Assembly (NCBI RefSeq): GCF_023343835.1
Contig: NC_064440.1
Coordinates: 29,271,537 to 29,335,536, forward strand
DNA length: 64,000 nucleotides
Source of the DNA: Lagopus muta
Lineage: Eukaryota; Chordata; Aves; Galliformes; Phasianidae
Reading direction: 5' to 3'
Positions within the stretch are counted from its first letter, which is position 1; each line of letters opens with the position of its first letter. Of the stretch, positions 25,143 through 37,500 are shown one piece after another. Below the pieces are notes generated by a model that saw only the letters and a list, made by a program, of their open reading frames with translations, had not been told where the DNA came from and searched no databases. The position numbers and the translations under genes are program-made.

Positions 25143-28100
25143 CTGTTTAGTAACAAAAATAGTGACAAAGAACTTAGGAATAAAAAAGTAAGAACTGCAA
25201 AGTAAGATGGAATTCTATTCTAGCGTAATATATGGATTTTTTTTTTCTACATAGAGAAACCAAGACATGCATCCCGTGTGAATTCTAGGAGGAAAAGAAA
25301 CATCAGTATAATCTCCTCATTTCCAAAAGAATATAAAGAACTAGAGAACAGGGAAGGATGCTCAAATGTCTGAAATGACTTCTCTGCCCAGAAGAGCACA
25401 GAAGTTGTCAGTCAGGACAGCAGCAACATAGCAGGGAAATGGCTGGTTTACAAAGTCACGAGTTGGAAAAAGCAGGTTTATCTTTCTTGGATTAGGGAAC
25501 ATTAAATGAAGCTAGTAGGAGGCACGTCTGCAGGAGAAAAACAGCAGGGACAGGCATTAGACCTGTGGGAATGCTTACTGCAGGTACTAGGAGTTCATAA
25601 AAGTTCTGGGGGAGGCTGGACAAGAGCGTGGAAGGGAAATCATCAGGAGGCTTCTAAACAGTACATAAACTTCATTTGTTTCAGGAATCACGAGTTGAAA
25701 GCAGAAGTCAAGACACATTACTCTGTTCTTACCCAGCTCCTGACAGCTGTTTTCCAGGAGACAGTGACCTGGATCTGACTCAGCATGCTTGGTTTTTGTC
25801 TCTCTGCTTTCAACAGCAATTATCCGGCAAACAATTAAAAGAGATTAGAATGACAGTGATTCAATAATTCTTCAGCATTTTGTACCCCAGTTTATATTCC
25901 CTTCAGTTTTTCAAATCACCATATATTCTTAGAATTAAGTGTTTAAGGTCAGTGCTGGCTTTGTTTTGTAGATAGCCTTTATCATCCAATGGTTTCACGG
26001 ACTGAATTCATTAGGCCAAAGTGTGGGAAGTGCTGCTAACTCTTGTGCTTAGCCTTAAGCAATAGTTTATAGAGGCACTGTGTTAGGAAGGCATTTTTCT
26101 GAAGCCATTCTGACTCACAACAGTAGTGCTCCTTACAAGAGCAGGTCCATTAATGCAGAGCGATGGAAGAAAACTGCTGCTGGCTCACTCTGGCTTCCCC
26201 TCTGGATATCAGTTCCATCTCAGGCAGGAGAGCATCAGTCCAAAGTTACTTGTGACTTCTGCAGCCCTGGCTGTTGACAGCAGCAGCAGCAGAGGGGGCT
26301 GTTAGGGGAAGCCTTAGAACCTTCCTGCTTTGAAGCACGAGTGCTCAGTTATACCACTGCAATGAGCGTGAGTGCCATTAGCTCTGTGGCTTTTGTTTCT
26401 TGTTTTTGTTGTAGCTGGCATTCGGATGGTAGTGGTGTAAACAATCTACCATAAACAGTTTGGAGAGCCATCGCACAGCAGGCCTCCAGTGCCTCCAGTC
26501 CCCAAGGACAGCGCTCTCACAATAACACTGTTAATCTTGGCAATTCTCAAATAAGCTGGGCTATTTATAATTTCCTTTGGTGAAAGTGAGAATGTGCAAG
26601 GACATAAATTGCGTGACGTAATGACTGCCTGCCTACCTCTTACATCCCTTACTTTCTGAATTAATAATACGACTGCCAACTATAGTTTCAAACAGTAATA
26701 GCAGAATAATTGAATTTCAACTGGAGTGCATTTTGTATCTTTGACTTTCAGAGAACTGGATCTTAAGCGATAGCCATATCATTAAAACAGAGCTCAGTTT
26801 GCAGAGCCTGCCTTATCTTACCCACCTTCGGATTTATTAGCTAAAGGAAACTGGTGAACCTTTGGACTGGGTGGGTGATGGTGCAACAGCAGTGGCTGAA
26901 CAAATACACATGGCTCATACACAAAAGGCTCAGAAGGAAGAAATGGCTATCGGAAGGCTGAACACTGTTTAACTCAAGGAGAGAGGTGAAAGTGGATTAC
27001 ATTACACTTTCTTTTCCACAGAGTTGAGCTTTCACTTATCTACTCTCCGACCTAAAGCACTTGCAAAATGCGGCTGAGCTATGATTTTTCATTTCTTATT
27101 ATTTTCCCCATGAGACACAACTTCCATCCTGTGTTTGAAACACGTGTGAAGGATTATACCATCGATCTGCAAACAGAAAGGTGAAGGTTACACAGCACAG
27201 GTAACCAAAATCTTTGGCAAAAAGCTTCCAGGACCAAGTGACATCTCGCAGGGAGGACGTGTCCCTTCGCCTTCGAGAAATAACTCAGCACACTCCTGAG
27301 ATCTGTTTCTGTCTGCTATTACGCAGCGACAGAATGACAGTGCCTCGTTGCAGTCATTTTGTAGTGAGTCACTATGCTACCTACGAGTGTTATGACTGCC
27401 TATTATGAATACCTAACAAAATTAAATGTGTTACTGCGAAATAAAGCCGACTGCTTGTGCAAATACACCGCAAACCTCCTGACACTGCATACTGGGGGAC
27501 TTCAAAGGACTCCGGGCTTTTTATTCCTCTATATAATAAGGGGAATAAATAAATATGAGAGGTTCTTAGATGAGAAATACTCCTGAGGAAGAGATAGTGT
27601 GGTTGAGTAGATACTTGTTTATATAGCAGTTTGTCCTTTGCTAGGAAACATCCCTGTTTCCTTCTGTACAGCTGGGTAATGCCTCATGGGTGACAGCACC
27701 ACCGGTTTGTATGAGCTCTTGTATTATACTGACAGCAACAGAAGTCACTCTCTTCCCTTTGCAGATGTGAAAAGCATAGTAGCAAAGTGACTCGCTCACA
27801 CCCAAATAACCAAGGCAACTTTACTTAGAGCTACAATGCCTGTGTTATCTCCAACAGCCAATTCATGTTAATAGTCGTACTGACTTCCAGGTTACATGAA
27901 ATCAGAGGTTACTGCAATCTTTTGGCTATTTCTTGCAGCTTAATTAAAACTTCCAACTAATGTAATGAATTTTAAGAGCAACATTATCAGCTACAGACTT
28001 ACTTGTCAATGTCTGATTCTCCTGACTATTTAAAGAACACTGAAAATCATATGTTGCTGTTGTAATTAAGATTGTAGACAGATGTACCTTCAACATGCAG

Positions 28101-31100
28101 CTGTCTCCTACTAGGAAAGAACAGGTCAATGGTAAATGTTATAAAAGGCTCACAAAGAGCGACAAGGATGCTTTTTAAAGGCTAGAAATGTCCATGAAAT
28201 CACTTTACAAACAGTCTTAAATTTACCAGCTCATGTCTCAAGCAACTTCTGCATGGAGCTACATCCCCTAGGAAGAAGCACAGCCTCTAATTCAGGCAAC
28301 AGATTTACGTGCTTTAAGGTCTTTGCAGGCCCCAGACCCAAACCTTGCTGCTAGCTCCTGCAGCTATCCATACAATGAAGCAGCTTCGTGCTCCCCGAGC
28401 CTGAAGGATTGCTCTCAGCAACAGCTTTAGATGGTAGTGCCTGCCTATTTCTTGGCAGACAGAGGTGTGTCAAAGTATGACTAAATCACACTGTGTAACA
28501 TGTTATTTCTGAAATAATTATCTATTCCTACCTACTTCTCTTAGCAGCATGAACCTCCATTCCAGGCTGGCTGCTGTCACAGACAGAGCAAGTGAGAGAG
28601 AAGGAAGGTCTAGACAGAAACCGTGGCATCAACGAAAACCGCCGTGTGAAAAAGAAGACTGAGATGACAAAGAGAACTGATGACTGCATAGCTGCCTGTG
28701 CACAGTTCAGATCCGTGCTGCGCCCTGCCAGGGCTGCCACTGCTTTCCTCACCGAGCTGCACTCCCCTGCAGAAGAGCACTTGGTGCGCGGGGCTGTGGG
28801 AGCCAAGCACTCCCCCCATCACTTCCTCTGCAAAAAGCTGACGACCCGGAACGACAATGTTTCTTTGAAACAAACAAACAAACACGTTCCCTTCTGCCTT
28901 GCTATACATTCTTTCAGTGAGGTTAATAATCACACCTATTTATGGGAATCTGCTACATTGAGTTGCACCGAAGTTGGCATTTGCCCACAATTACGCCGTA
29001 ATGGAGCCCGGTAATTTATGCTTCAGAGAGGAATATATCTGCTAACGAATGATAAATGCTTACTTTTAAATAGCTTAAGGACCTCTCTTTATTCTCCTGA
29101 CCTATTTTCTTCCTGACTTTTAATTTCTCTGTTCTGATCTGCCCTGTTCTTTGCATCATCTGTGGCATTAAGTGAGATACTTTCCCCTGGGCAATGTTCT
29201 TCAGAGCCATTATTTAATGAACAGTGTTAGCTGCACCTCAGAATCAAAGAAAATGGAAAGAAATGTGAACATTTCTTCTTAATAATACATTTTCTAAGCC
29301 AAATGTAGAACTTTTCAAGTGAAAATTAATACTTGTGCAAGGTGCCAGGAGAGTAACGTGTCAAGGTTAAAATACACACACATCTGTGTAATAGGAAATT
29401 GTCATTCTCAGCCAAACTGCCTTGCTGAAGAGGCTTACCTAGGCTTAGAGCACCAACCAACTCTTAACACAGACACCCAAAGTGCTCTCTGTACCCATCC
29501 TGGACTGTCAGAACACTACTAATTAACGTCAGATGCTCTTATGCTTAGGTAATGACTGGTTCCTTATGACCCCTGAAAAGGCAAAGTTTGGTACCAGATG
29601 CTGCAAGACCGAAGTGCATGACAGTTCCAGGGCACGGCAGAAAGCCAAGAGCAGTGCTACACACATGACTGAACTCCTAAAATAGACTTGAAATTGTTCT
29701 AAATGTCTTTTTTTTTTTTTTTTTTTTAACTTCTTGAATAATATCATTCCACCACAATAGATCACCTGAGGAAAATTCCAGGCTAGCAGTAGCTGGCAAG
29801 ATAAGTGTATAATCTGCATTTAAAATCTGATGTACATTCATTGATACAAAAGGTACGAAAAGCACTACCTTTGAAGTTAACTGAACCAATGCTAAATGCA
29901 GGATAGTATTACAAGCGTGCCAATACTGCTTCCAAATGCCACTGACAAAGGAATTAGTGCAATGTTTTAAAGTAAATCAGCCAAGTGACACGAACTCACT
30001 ACTTGGAATATATTTCCTCCTCAGTGTGGGTATGTAATTCCAGTAGATAATAATTACAAGTTACAAAAGATTCAGTGGAAAGATATAAGGATATACTTCA
30101 AATATTAATCAGCGAAGCCTTTCGGAAGTGAGACTTTTAACAGATGGGGGCAGCTAGTTGCACTGAGGTCACGTCTCTGTTGATCCATGTCTCATCTCAC
30201 CAACGTACATCCATCAGCTGGTCCTCCTGTTGTGACACACGCAGATCTGCGTTAGGCTTAATCATAACTTCGTTTCTTTCTGAGCCCACCAGCGGAAGGC
30301 ATTATGCCTACACCTACCATTCCTAAGCCAGAGTAAAATCTCCAGAGCTACAGAAAATGGGCCGGGGTTGGGGAGGCGCTGAAGTCAGAGAGCTCAGTTC
30401 CCTCATGCATTACAGCCGAGCAGCCCCAGCCTCAGAAATGGCTCCGGCAGACTGCTGTCTTGTCTAGGAAGCAGAGCGCCTTGGAAAGGGCTTTGCACTT
30501 TGGCACACCCTGGATTTTCACAGTGAAAGTTACTATATCGAGCAGAAACCACTCCAATATGGGGCTCAAGGTCTCTACTACATGACCCACTCCAGATTTT
30601 TGAAATATCTCCTGTACTTTGAAAGTCCAATTTCCCAAAATGCATTAGTTGCCTGTTATTGCACCTCTTTGAATATCTACAAACCACATCCTGATATAAC
30701 TGGCCTCAGTAACGCACATGGAAAGGCAGACTGAGAAACATATGGGCAGTTCTTGATTGAGAAGAACGCATACAACTAGCCCAAATTAGGACAGTTGGAT
30801 CAGGATTACATGTTGGAAAACCTTTCTTTCTAGAGAGGTGGGCTAGGCTGTGTCAGAACCTGAAAGCCATTGTGTGCCCTCAGTTCTCTATCGGAGGTAT
30901 TTCTTAAGAAACAGTGGTACCACTTTGCACTCTGTGCCATCGGTCTGACGATGAAACACGAGTTTCAGTGCTATTTTCAGGTAACACGAGCAAAGTATCT
31001 CAGATAACGTCCCGTTAACATAAATAAACCTGAATTTAATTTCTCATCAGAGCACAAATTTAGAGTAAATAGTGAATTAACTGGTATTCTGGGATGCTGC

Positions 31101-34100
31101 TATTTCAAGAGGTCCAGCATGGGTGGTATTTTGAAATACAGCTCCATACTGTGAAAACCAGATGCTTTTTTTTTTTTTCTCTTCCTACGTAGCAGCAGCT
31201 CTGACTCTTACCGAATCAGGAGAGCAGGAGCATAACAAGAGACAGGATGACACAACAGGATGCAACACAAATATCCCTTGCTTCCCTGAGTGCGGAGTGC
31301 TGGCTGCCACTTTGACTACCAGGGAAAAATAAACACCATTTCATTCTTTCCAGTCCTGGGAAACTCAGCCATAAGAACTAATTGTATGCCTGAAGACACT
31401 CTCCGCAGCAAGTTATCCTTGAGTATTTTTTTTCTAGTCTACTAGAAGTAACTGTCCTACCAACAGAAAATTCACTTTCCCCTGGCCCCATTCCCACCCA
31501 CTCTCCCTACAGCTATTTCCACCCACACTGCAGCTCTTTTTAACTGTGTTTAAAAAGCAGAGAGAGAAATGTACTGCTGCTGCTGCTGGTGCTCCTCCTC
31601 CTCAGGTGGGCGGGCTGGTGGCTGGTCAGTCTTCTGCAGCGTTTCTCATCGCTGGGTGCGTGGGAGGCCAGGAGCAGGAGTGGAAGGAAGGAAGGCAGTG
31701 GGAGGCAAACAGCCGTTTCCCACCTGCACTTGTGTAATTACACGCAAATGAAAAACTATGGCAATACATCTGCAAACAGAGCTCGCCGCGCTGTGAGCCC
31801 AAAAGGTATCCAACCCCTTGGGTCTCAAAAGCCAAACACGGGGGCGACCGCCAGATCTCCAGGAATTTTTCATCTGCTGAGAAAAACAGAGCGGTGGGGA
31901 GCGAAGGGGGAAGGAGAGAGGGTGTTCCTTGCAGTTATGGCTTTGCGTGTGGGTGGTGGGTGGTTTGAGGGGAGGAGTGACAGATTGCTTGCGGCAGCAG
32001 GGAAGAAAGACGTAGGAGGGTGTTTGCCCAGGGTCCTGTCTAACCCAGAGGGTACCGGTGGGCGGATGCAGCACGTCTAAGCCAGGGTGGTGGGAGTGCA
32101 GGAGCCCGCTGTGGATGGATGGATGGACAGACCTTACTGGAAGGCTGTCCCGGCTGTGCCCACGCAGAGCGCCTGCTGCGGCAGCAGCCACCCCCACAGC
32201 TCCCCAGTGCCCCAGAGGCCAGAGGAAAATGGAAAAACTGCTTCACTCCTGCAGTTCCATCATGCCTTTGCTTTCATCTTTTTCCAAATGCTTCTACTTC
32301 CCCATAGTAAAATGCAGGATAACCGATAAAAGGGCAGAAAGCTTCCCCCCATTTTTGTTAGGGGAGAAATTCGATTCTGAATGCCATTCGCTGTACACTC
32401 CTCCCAAATATGACTTCAGAGACTATGTGGATGCATTATCTGACAAGGCTCTGACTAAAAGCCTGGGGGAATAGAGTCTCTCCCTGTGGGATTACTCGCA
32501 TTACAAACAAAAGCAAAAATTGCTTCTCCCTATTACATATGTATTTCCTGTGTTTCAGTCCTTCCCTGGGCTGGCTTATTTTTAGAGAGCGGAGATTAGT
32601 TTTCCACTTATTTTAAGCCAAATTCTGCTCTCACCGAAGCCGGTGGCAGACTGTCCACAGCAGACCTGAGCCATCAGTGCTTACTGTCCACAATGGAGCA
32701 AGTATGTGTTTTACGGTGTTGTCACTGAGCTGAGGAGGAAAGAAAGGGGGACAAAAATGACAATTTGTGGATTGCTTGCCAGTACAGAAATAACCAGTTT
32801 GCCAGGATGAACTGGAGATTCCCCCATTCTATTCTTCAGCCTTCACACTCATTTTTCCTTACCTTTGTATACTGTAAAGATGCACTACCTGTAAGGATTA
32901 CTTCCCACATTCTCCACACACAGAAATTAGATTCAAGCTCTTAGACCAATGGAGGAAAAAACACAGTTTACTGCAAGCCAAGATGCAGTAACGCAGTACA
33001 TAATAAAGTACTTGCACCATTTATTATCTGGTCTAAGGCAGAGCTCTAAGGCAAGTAATTGAGAGGTACCAATTAATCATTAATTAGAAACATAGAAGTG
33101 GCATACAGAACGCAGCTGAGCTGCTCTTGGAGTCCTTGGGAGCAGGAGCACCTACATCCTGATGTATAAAGTTATATTTTTCTAGAAAAGAAAGAAAACA
33201 AAAAACAAAAAAACACCAATAACCAAACAAAAACAAAACCCCAAAACATCTGCTCAGCTCTGAAGTCCTCCTACAGTCAGCAATTTGTGTTCTCTTTCCA
33301 AACCTGCTGAACACACTGCCAGGAAATTTCTCCACAGGGAGGAATTACAACCTGCCTCTCCTTCTGGCTACTGTACTTGCACTCCCTGAATTCCTGGCTT
33401 GGTGACTGTGGTGCTGCTTACTCTAAAACATCCAGTCTCCTGCTGGTCTCAGCTAATAGTAACACCATCCACGAACTCCCTGGTTAAAGGTCACCTCATT
33501 CAAATTACTTCCATGTAACCCCATAATTTTCACTCTTTTTCCTACTTTTACTTACTTTTGTTTTAAAATAAAGTAGAACACTAGTCTCAAGCAACATAGC
33601 TCCAGTCCTTGAAACCAATGGGGAAAGAAAAAAAAAAAATTAAAGAAAACATTAAGCACTTTGAAAAGAAATCAATAGCTGCTGCAAGACGATGCTTCTG
33701 GTACTTTATTATTTACAAAGCAGCAGGCCTCCTTCTACATCAGACATACAGCTGGGAGGCAGCAAAGGAAGGCCATTATTTGCACTGAAGCCAGGAGGGG
33801 ATGAAGCAGATGAAAATCAGGGTAAGTAGAAGGTGCATCAGAGAGCAGTGACCCGCGTTCTGTGCTCCCAGGCACCCACACCCTGTGTAACCGTGCCCTG
33901 ATGACAGCCTCGCCCTTCGCGTGCAGGTGGAATCTATTCGGGGTTTCCAGGAGTCGCACACAGGCTCCTCCAGCTCCTACCCGCAATCAGCTCATGTCCT
34001 CATTTCCACGGCACTAACGCAGGGATCACCCCACAGACAGGCGCAGCCCCTGAGATCTCCGGGCACCAGACACAAAGTGCAACGACGTTACGTGCTCATT

Positions 34101-34140
34101 AAGTTCCCGATAACCGGGTTATGCCCCGGTGAGATGCTAC
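25143..34140. other. Long non-coding stretch, former INPP1 5' intron region
   Basis: By synteny this holds the former INPP1 5' UTR exons and introns, between the relic coding exon and the HIBCH CpG island. I recognise no exon, RNA gene or mobile element. Landmarks are (CAG)n at 26279-26292, a poly-T run at 29708-29727, and a GC-richer stretch at 31.56-32.3 kb with CTG and GATG repeats. Overlapping open frames of 138-183 codons there run on both strands and look compositional. Confidence 0.65.
29708..29727. repeat. Poly-T tract of 20
   Basis: Simple T run. No adjacent element body was recognised. Confidence 0.9.
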
Positions 34141-34448
34141 CTCATCCTTAGCGACCTTTCAGAACGCAGATGGATTTAAGGGCGCGGCGCCGAGCAGGCA
34201 GCGGGCGGAGCGCCTTCCCGCCACACGGCGCACGGCCGCCCCCTGGGGGTCAGCGCCGCACGCTGCGCTCGGGGCCAGCGGGGCTTCTGTTGGCTTCCAA
34301 TCCAGATGTAAAGAGAACAGCCAGCGCCCAGCTCGCTACGGTGAGAGAGAAGCGAGCTAGCTACCACCAGGCAGCGACCACCGCCTCCTCGAACCCGCGT
34401 TCACCTTTCGGGACAGCCCCCCTTTCGGGGCAAAGTTACACGAGTGCC

Positions 34449-34458
34449 GCGCATGCGC
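34449..34458. promoter_or_regulatory. NRF1 site (perfect palindrome)
   Basis: GCGCATGCGC, the exact core of the nuclear respiratory factor 1 motif, lies 54 bases upstream of the HIBCH start codon. NRF1 commonly controls nuclear genes for mitochondrial proteins and bidirectional CpG promoters, which fits HIBCH. Confidence 0.75.
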
Positions 34459-34511
34459 CCGCTCCGCCTTACCGCTGCCGATGACGGAGATCGACGGCGC
34501 CGGCTGCCGCC

Positions 34512-34543
34512 ATGGCGGCCCGCGTGCTGATGGCGCCGCGCAG
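34512..34543 (+). CDS. HIBCH: HIBCH exon 1, coding part
   Basis: ATG in GCCGCCATGG, encoding [10 protein letters not shown] plus 2 bases, then the donor CAG|GTAACG. An upstream out-of-frame ATG at 34481 (ATGACGGAG) would overlap it and read into the splice site; if transcribed it may reduce initiation. The start is chosen for its Kozak context and because exon 2 continues the frame as R-LTPFNRL. Confidence 0.88.
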
Positions 34544-37500
34544 GTAACGGTCGGCCTGCTCCCGCGCTCCCGCCTGAGGGCGGCGGCGGCGCCCCGCGGC
34601 CTCCTCGGCCCGGATGTCGTCGGGCGGCGGCCGTAGGGCCGGAGCCCGCTGGGCCCCGCTGCCGGCCGCCCCTCTAGAGCTGAGGAGGGTGGGCGTATAG
34701 GCGTTATGCTCGGGTTCGGCTCGCTTGGCCGCGTGCGCTGCAGCAGGGTGCCGATGACAGTCGGCTGACCTCTGAGGTTGGGGGACCGTGTCCACGAAGG
34801 GGCCGTAAGGTGGGTGCGTGCCGGCTTGCTACAGCTGAGCCCGGTCCCAAAAGATGACCTTGTGTAGGCCGCCAGAGCGTGCTGCTGCTGCACGAGCTCG
34901 GCCGGCCGGTCCGTGTGCACACAGCGTGCTGACAGACAGCGCTTCTGTCTCATGTTAGCATAGGCCTGGCGCCTCTAGTCTAAAGTCCAGCGGCTGCCAC
35001 AGCTCTAAATCGTTAGAGATGCTGCTACGTAGCAAAAATAGCCCCCGGACTCCTACTTTCCCTATTAGCACCCAGACTTGAAACCTCACTTCAGAGCTTG
35101 GAACTGGTTAAATACACCAAAAGCGTTAACTGCTGTCTGCCATCTGTATAATAGCATACAGTGACATCTCCAACCAGTTTGATCTCAAAATAGGTTCTAC
35201 TTTTGCTTAATCAAGAACTAAAACAATCCTGTCCAGGAAGTTTTCAGGTAGAACCTTGCACAGCTCAGCAGTTGTGTGCTTAGGGATTGTACAGTTGTTT
35301 TATAGCTACAGCTCTTAACGTTTCTCTTTCAGACTGACGCCATTTAACAGACTGCAAGTAATATTACAGCATTTGGTAAGAACGGCGTGTTGTTTGACTG
35401 AGGTGGGAGCTTCTGGGACTCACTGCTGAGACAGACAACACATACAACTCACAACATGTCTGTCCGTGGTGCCCATGAATACCACTTGAGCATAACCTTG
35501 CCTGTGTCTCTGTGCACTGTCTTATTACTGCCTGCTAAATCACAACTCAAAGCCCAATTATTTTGGCCTTACCTAATTTTGTAGTTTGTTTCCATGCTGC
35601 CTGCCTTATATTTTCCCCCTAAATATCATTCCACTTTGAAATCAATTGTAAAAATAGTTTAGTGAGCAATTCTCTGCTGTTAGAAATTATACACAGTCAA
35701 AGCTGTGTGCACATACTGGCAATTTGATACCGCAAGCCTGAAAGATACTTGGCATTCTTACTGTAATTGTAGCAGGTTTTTTCAAAATGTCTGGCTTATA
35801 CAACCATCATTTTTTGCTTATCTGTTTGGTTTTTAAGTACCCTCAGATGTCTTTGTCAAACAATGTATCACTCAGGAGCTTATTGGAGGTTTTTTGCATC
35901 AAGTGATTTCAAGAGAACTTCGTAAGAAGTACCAATACTTGAAGTACAGTGGGACAGCCATAGCATAGAATCCCAAGTGTATGTTTTTAAATCTTAAACT
36001 GTGAGCTTTGAGTATGTTTCCATGAACACTTTTGTATGCTACTTAAGAAATCAAAGCTGTTTGCTTTACGTAGTGCTTTTGCTCTTACAGAAAAGATGTG
36101 AGCATACCGATTCTGAAGCTGATGTTCTGTTGCAAAAGAAAGGAGGCGCAGGAATAATAACTTTGAACAGACCCAAGGTTCTCAATGCACTAAGTTTGAG
36201 AATGATCCAACAAATTTATCCACAAATAAAGGTGAGTAGCTGTTACGTTATCAGATGCCAGTTTTAAGATTCAGCCTGACTCTTCTCACACATACTTTGT
36301 GAGATCACTAATGAGCTCAGATCTATAGGATGGAAAGGAACAGACAATTTCAAGCACATTAGAAAAAGATGTCAAAGCAAAAAAGTGTCAGACAAAAAGT
36401 TAAGTTATACACAGATAAGACACCCATATTAACACTAGGTCTGAATTAAAGGCAAGCAGCTGTCAGCATTCATACATTCCTGTTGGCAATACCCAGCTGA
36501 TCATGCACGTATTCCAAGCTATACATATTCCTAACCAAACTCTTAATTGAGTGCATGCTTGGTTGGGAGGCTGCGTAGTTGAAACAAAAGATACAAGTCA
36601 TTAAGAAGGAAGTTGCTTTCAGTTTTGTTCCTTAAAGAGTAGCTTTATGGAGTTACAGGCTACAAGGTAGTGAAGTAATGTGAAATTTTAAGCATGCAAA
36701 TAATCCTTTTTTAGTTATGTTATTTATCATATTCAGGAAGTTAGACATGAAACACCAGTGTAGGTGAGATAGTTACCTGCATTTGTATCTTGGTAGATGG
36801 TTTCATTGCTAATTTATGCATTCTTTGAAGAACATTTAAAGAAATACTTTATCTGTAGTACTGCATACTGACTTAATTTAAAGCACAACCTTTAAAGGCA
36901 GCATTATTTTGAGTACAGTTGCTGGTACACACAAATATCCTGTCACAAATATGCCTGTGCACAAAACTGACTTGATCCAGTCCATGGCTGGCACTGATTG
37001 CCGTCATTTTGAGTGTCCATCAACGACTTCAATGCTCTTCTTTGCTGCACATCTTAGGTTCAACAGAACTGACTCTGTTGATCTCCTGCATTCCTAGTTT
37101 TCTCCTTCATCATTGTATTCTCCTTGAGATTTCTATAAGGCCCTGCTTTAGGGAAAGCTGCATGTCTTCAGAAATTAGGAGCTCTCCATCAGCAGCTGTG
37201 CTGATCTCCAGAACCAAGGCTGAACGTGACAGCAGAAGGGGAATGAGAGATGCCTAAACAAACACATACTGCCCTCTGACTTGCTTTTAAAACAAACCAA
37301 AAGTGTGTTATTTTTTCATAAAGCAAATCGTAATCGTAACATACTGCCCATAGACAGTATATTTTTATGCATAGCCTTTAATCTTATGTAGGATCATTTA
37401 CCTCTCTTTAGGCTTGGGAGCAAGACCCTGAGACTTTTCTAATAATTATAAAGGGAACTGGAGAAAAAGCTTTTTGTGCTGGCGGTGACGTTAGAGGTAA

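Larger units (their letters stand above)
34160..34950 (+). promoter_or_regulatory. CpG island, HIBCH promoter (probably once shared with INPP1)
   Basis: GC- and CpG-rich stretch spanning HIBCH exon 1. In mammals HIBCH and INPP1 lie head-to-head, so this island probably once drove both genes. On the minus strand, donor-like sites remain at GCG|GTAAGG (exon end 34473), AAAG|GTGAAC (near 34407) and GAG|GTAGCA (exon end 34142). They may mark the old INPP1 first exon or a surviving divergent transcript. That part is inference. Confidence 0.8.

Noticed and set aside
30432..30638. Minus-strand open frame with a protein-like stretch (VVETLSPILEWFLLDIVTF)
   Set aside because: I checked it against INPP1 and other expected neighbours without a match. 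A second open frame overlaps it on the same strand, and no splice or start context supports it.
31646..32197. 183-codon minus-strand open frame
   Set aside because: Composition looks like translated GC-rich non-coding DNA (low-complexity Ala, Ser, Pro, His) and it overlaps long frames on the other strand. Kept only as a composition observation.
34357..34953. 198-codon minus-strand open frame across the HIBCH CpG island
   Set aside because: Open frames are common in CpG islands. It overlaps HIBCH exon 1 and does not resemble any protein.
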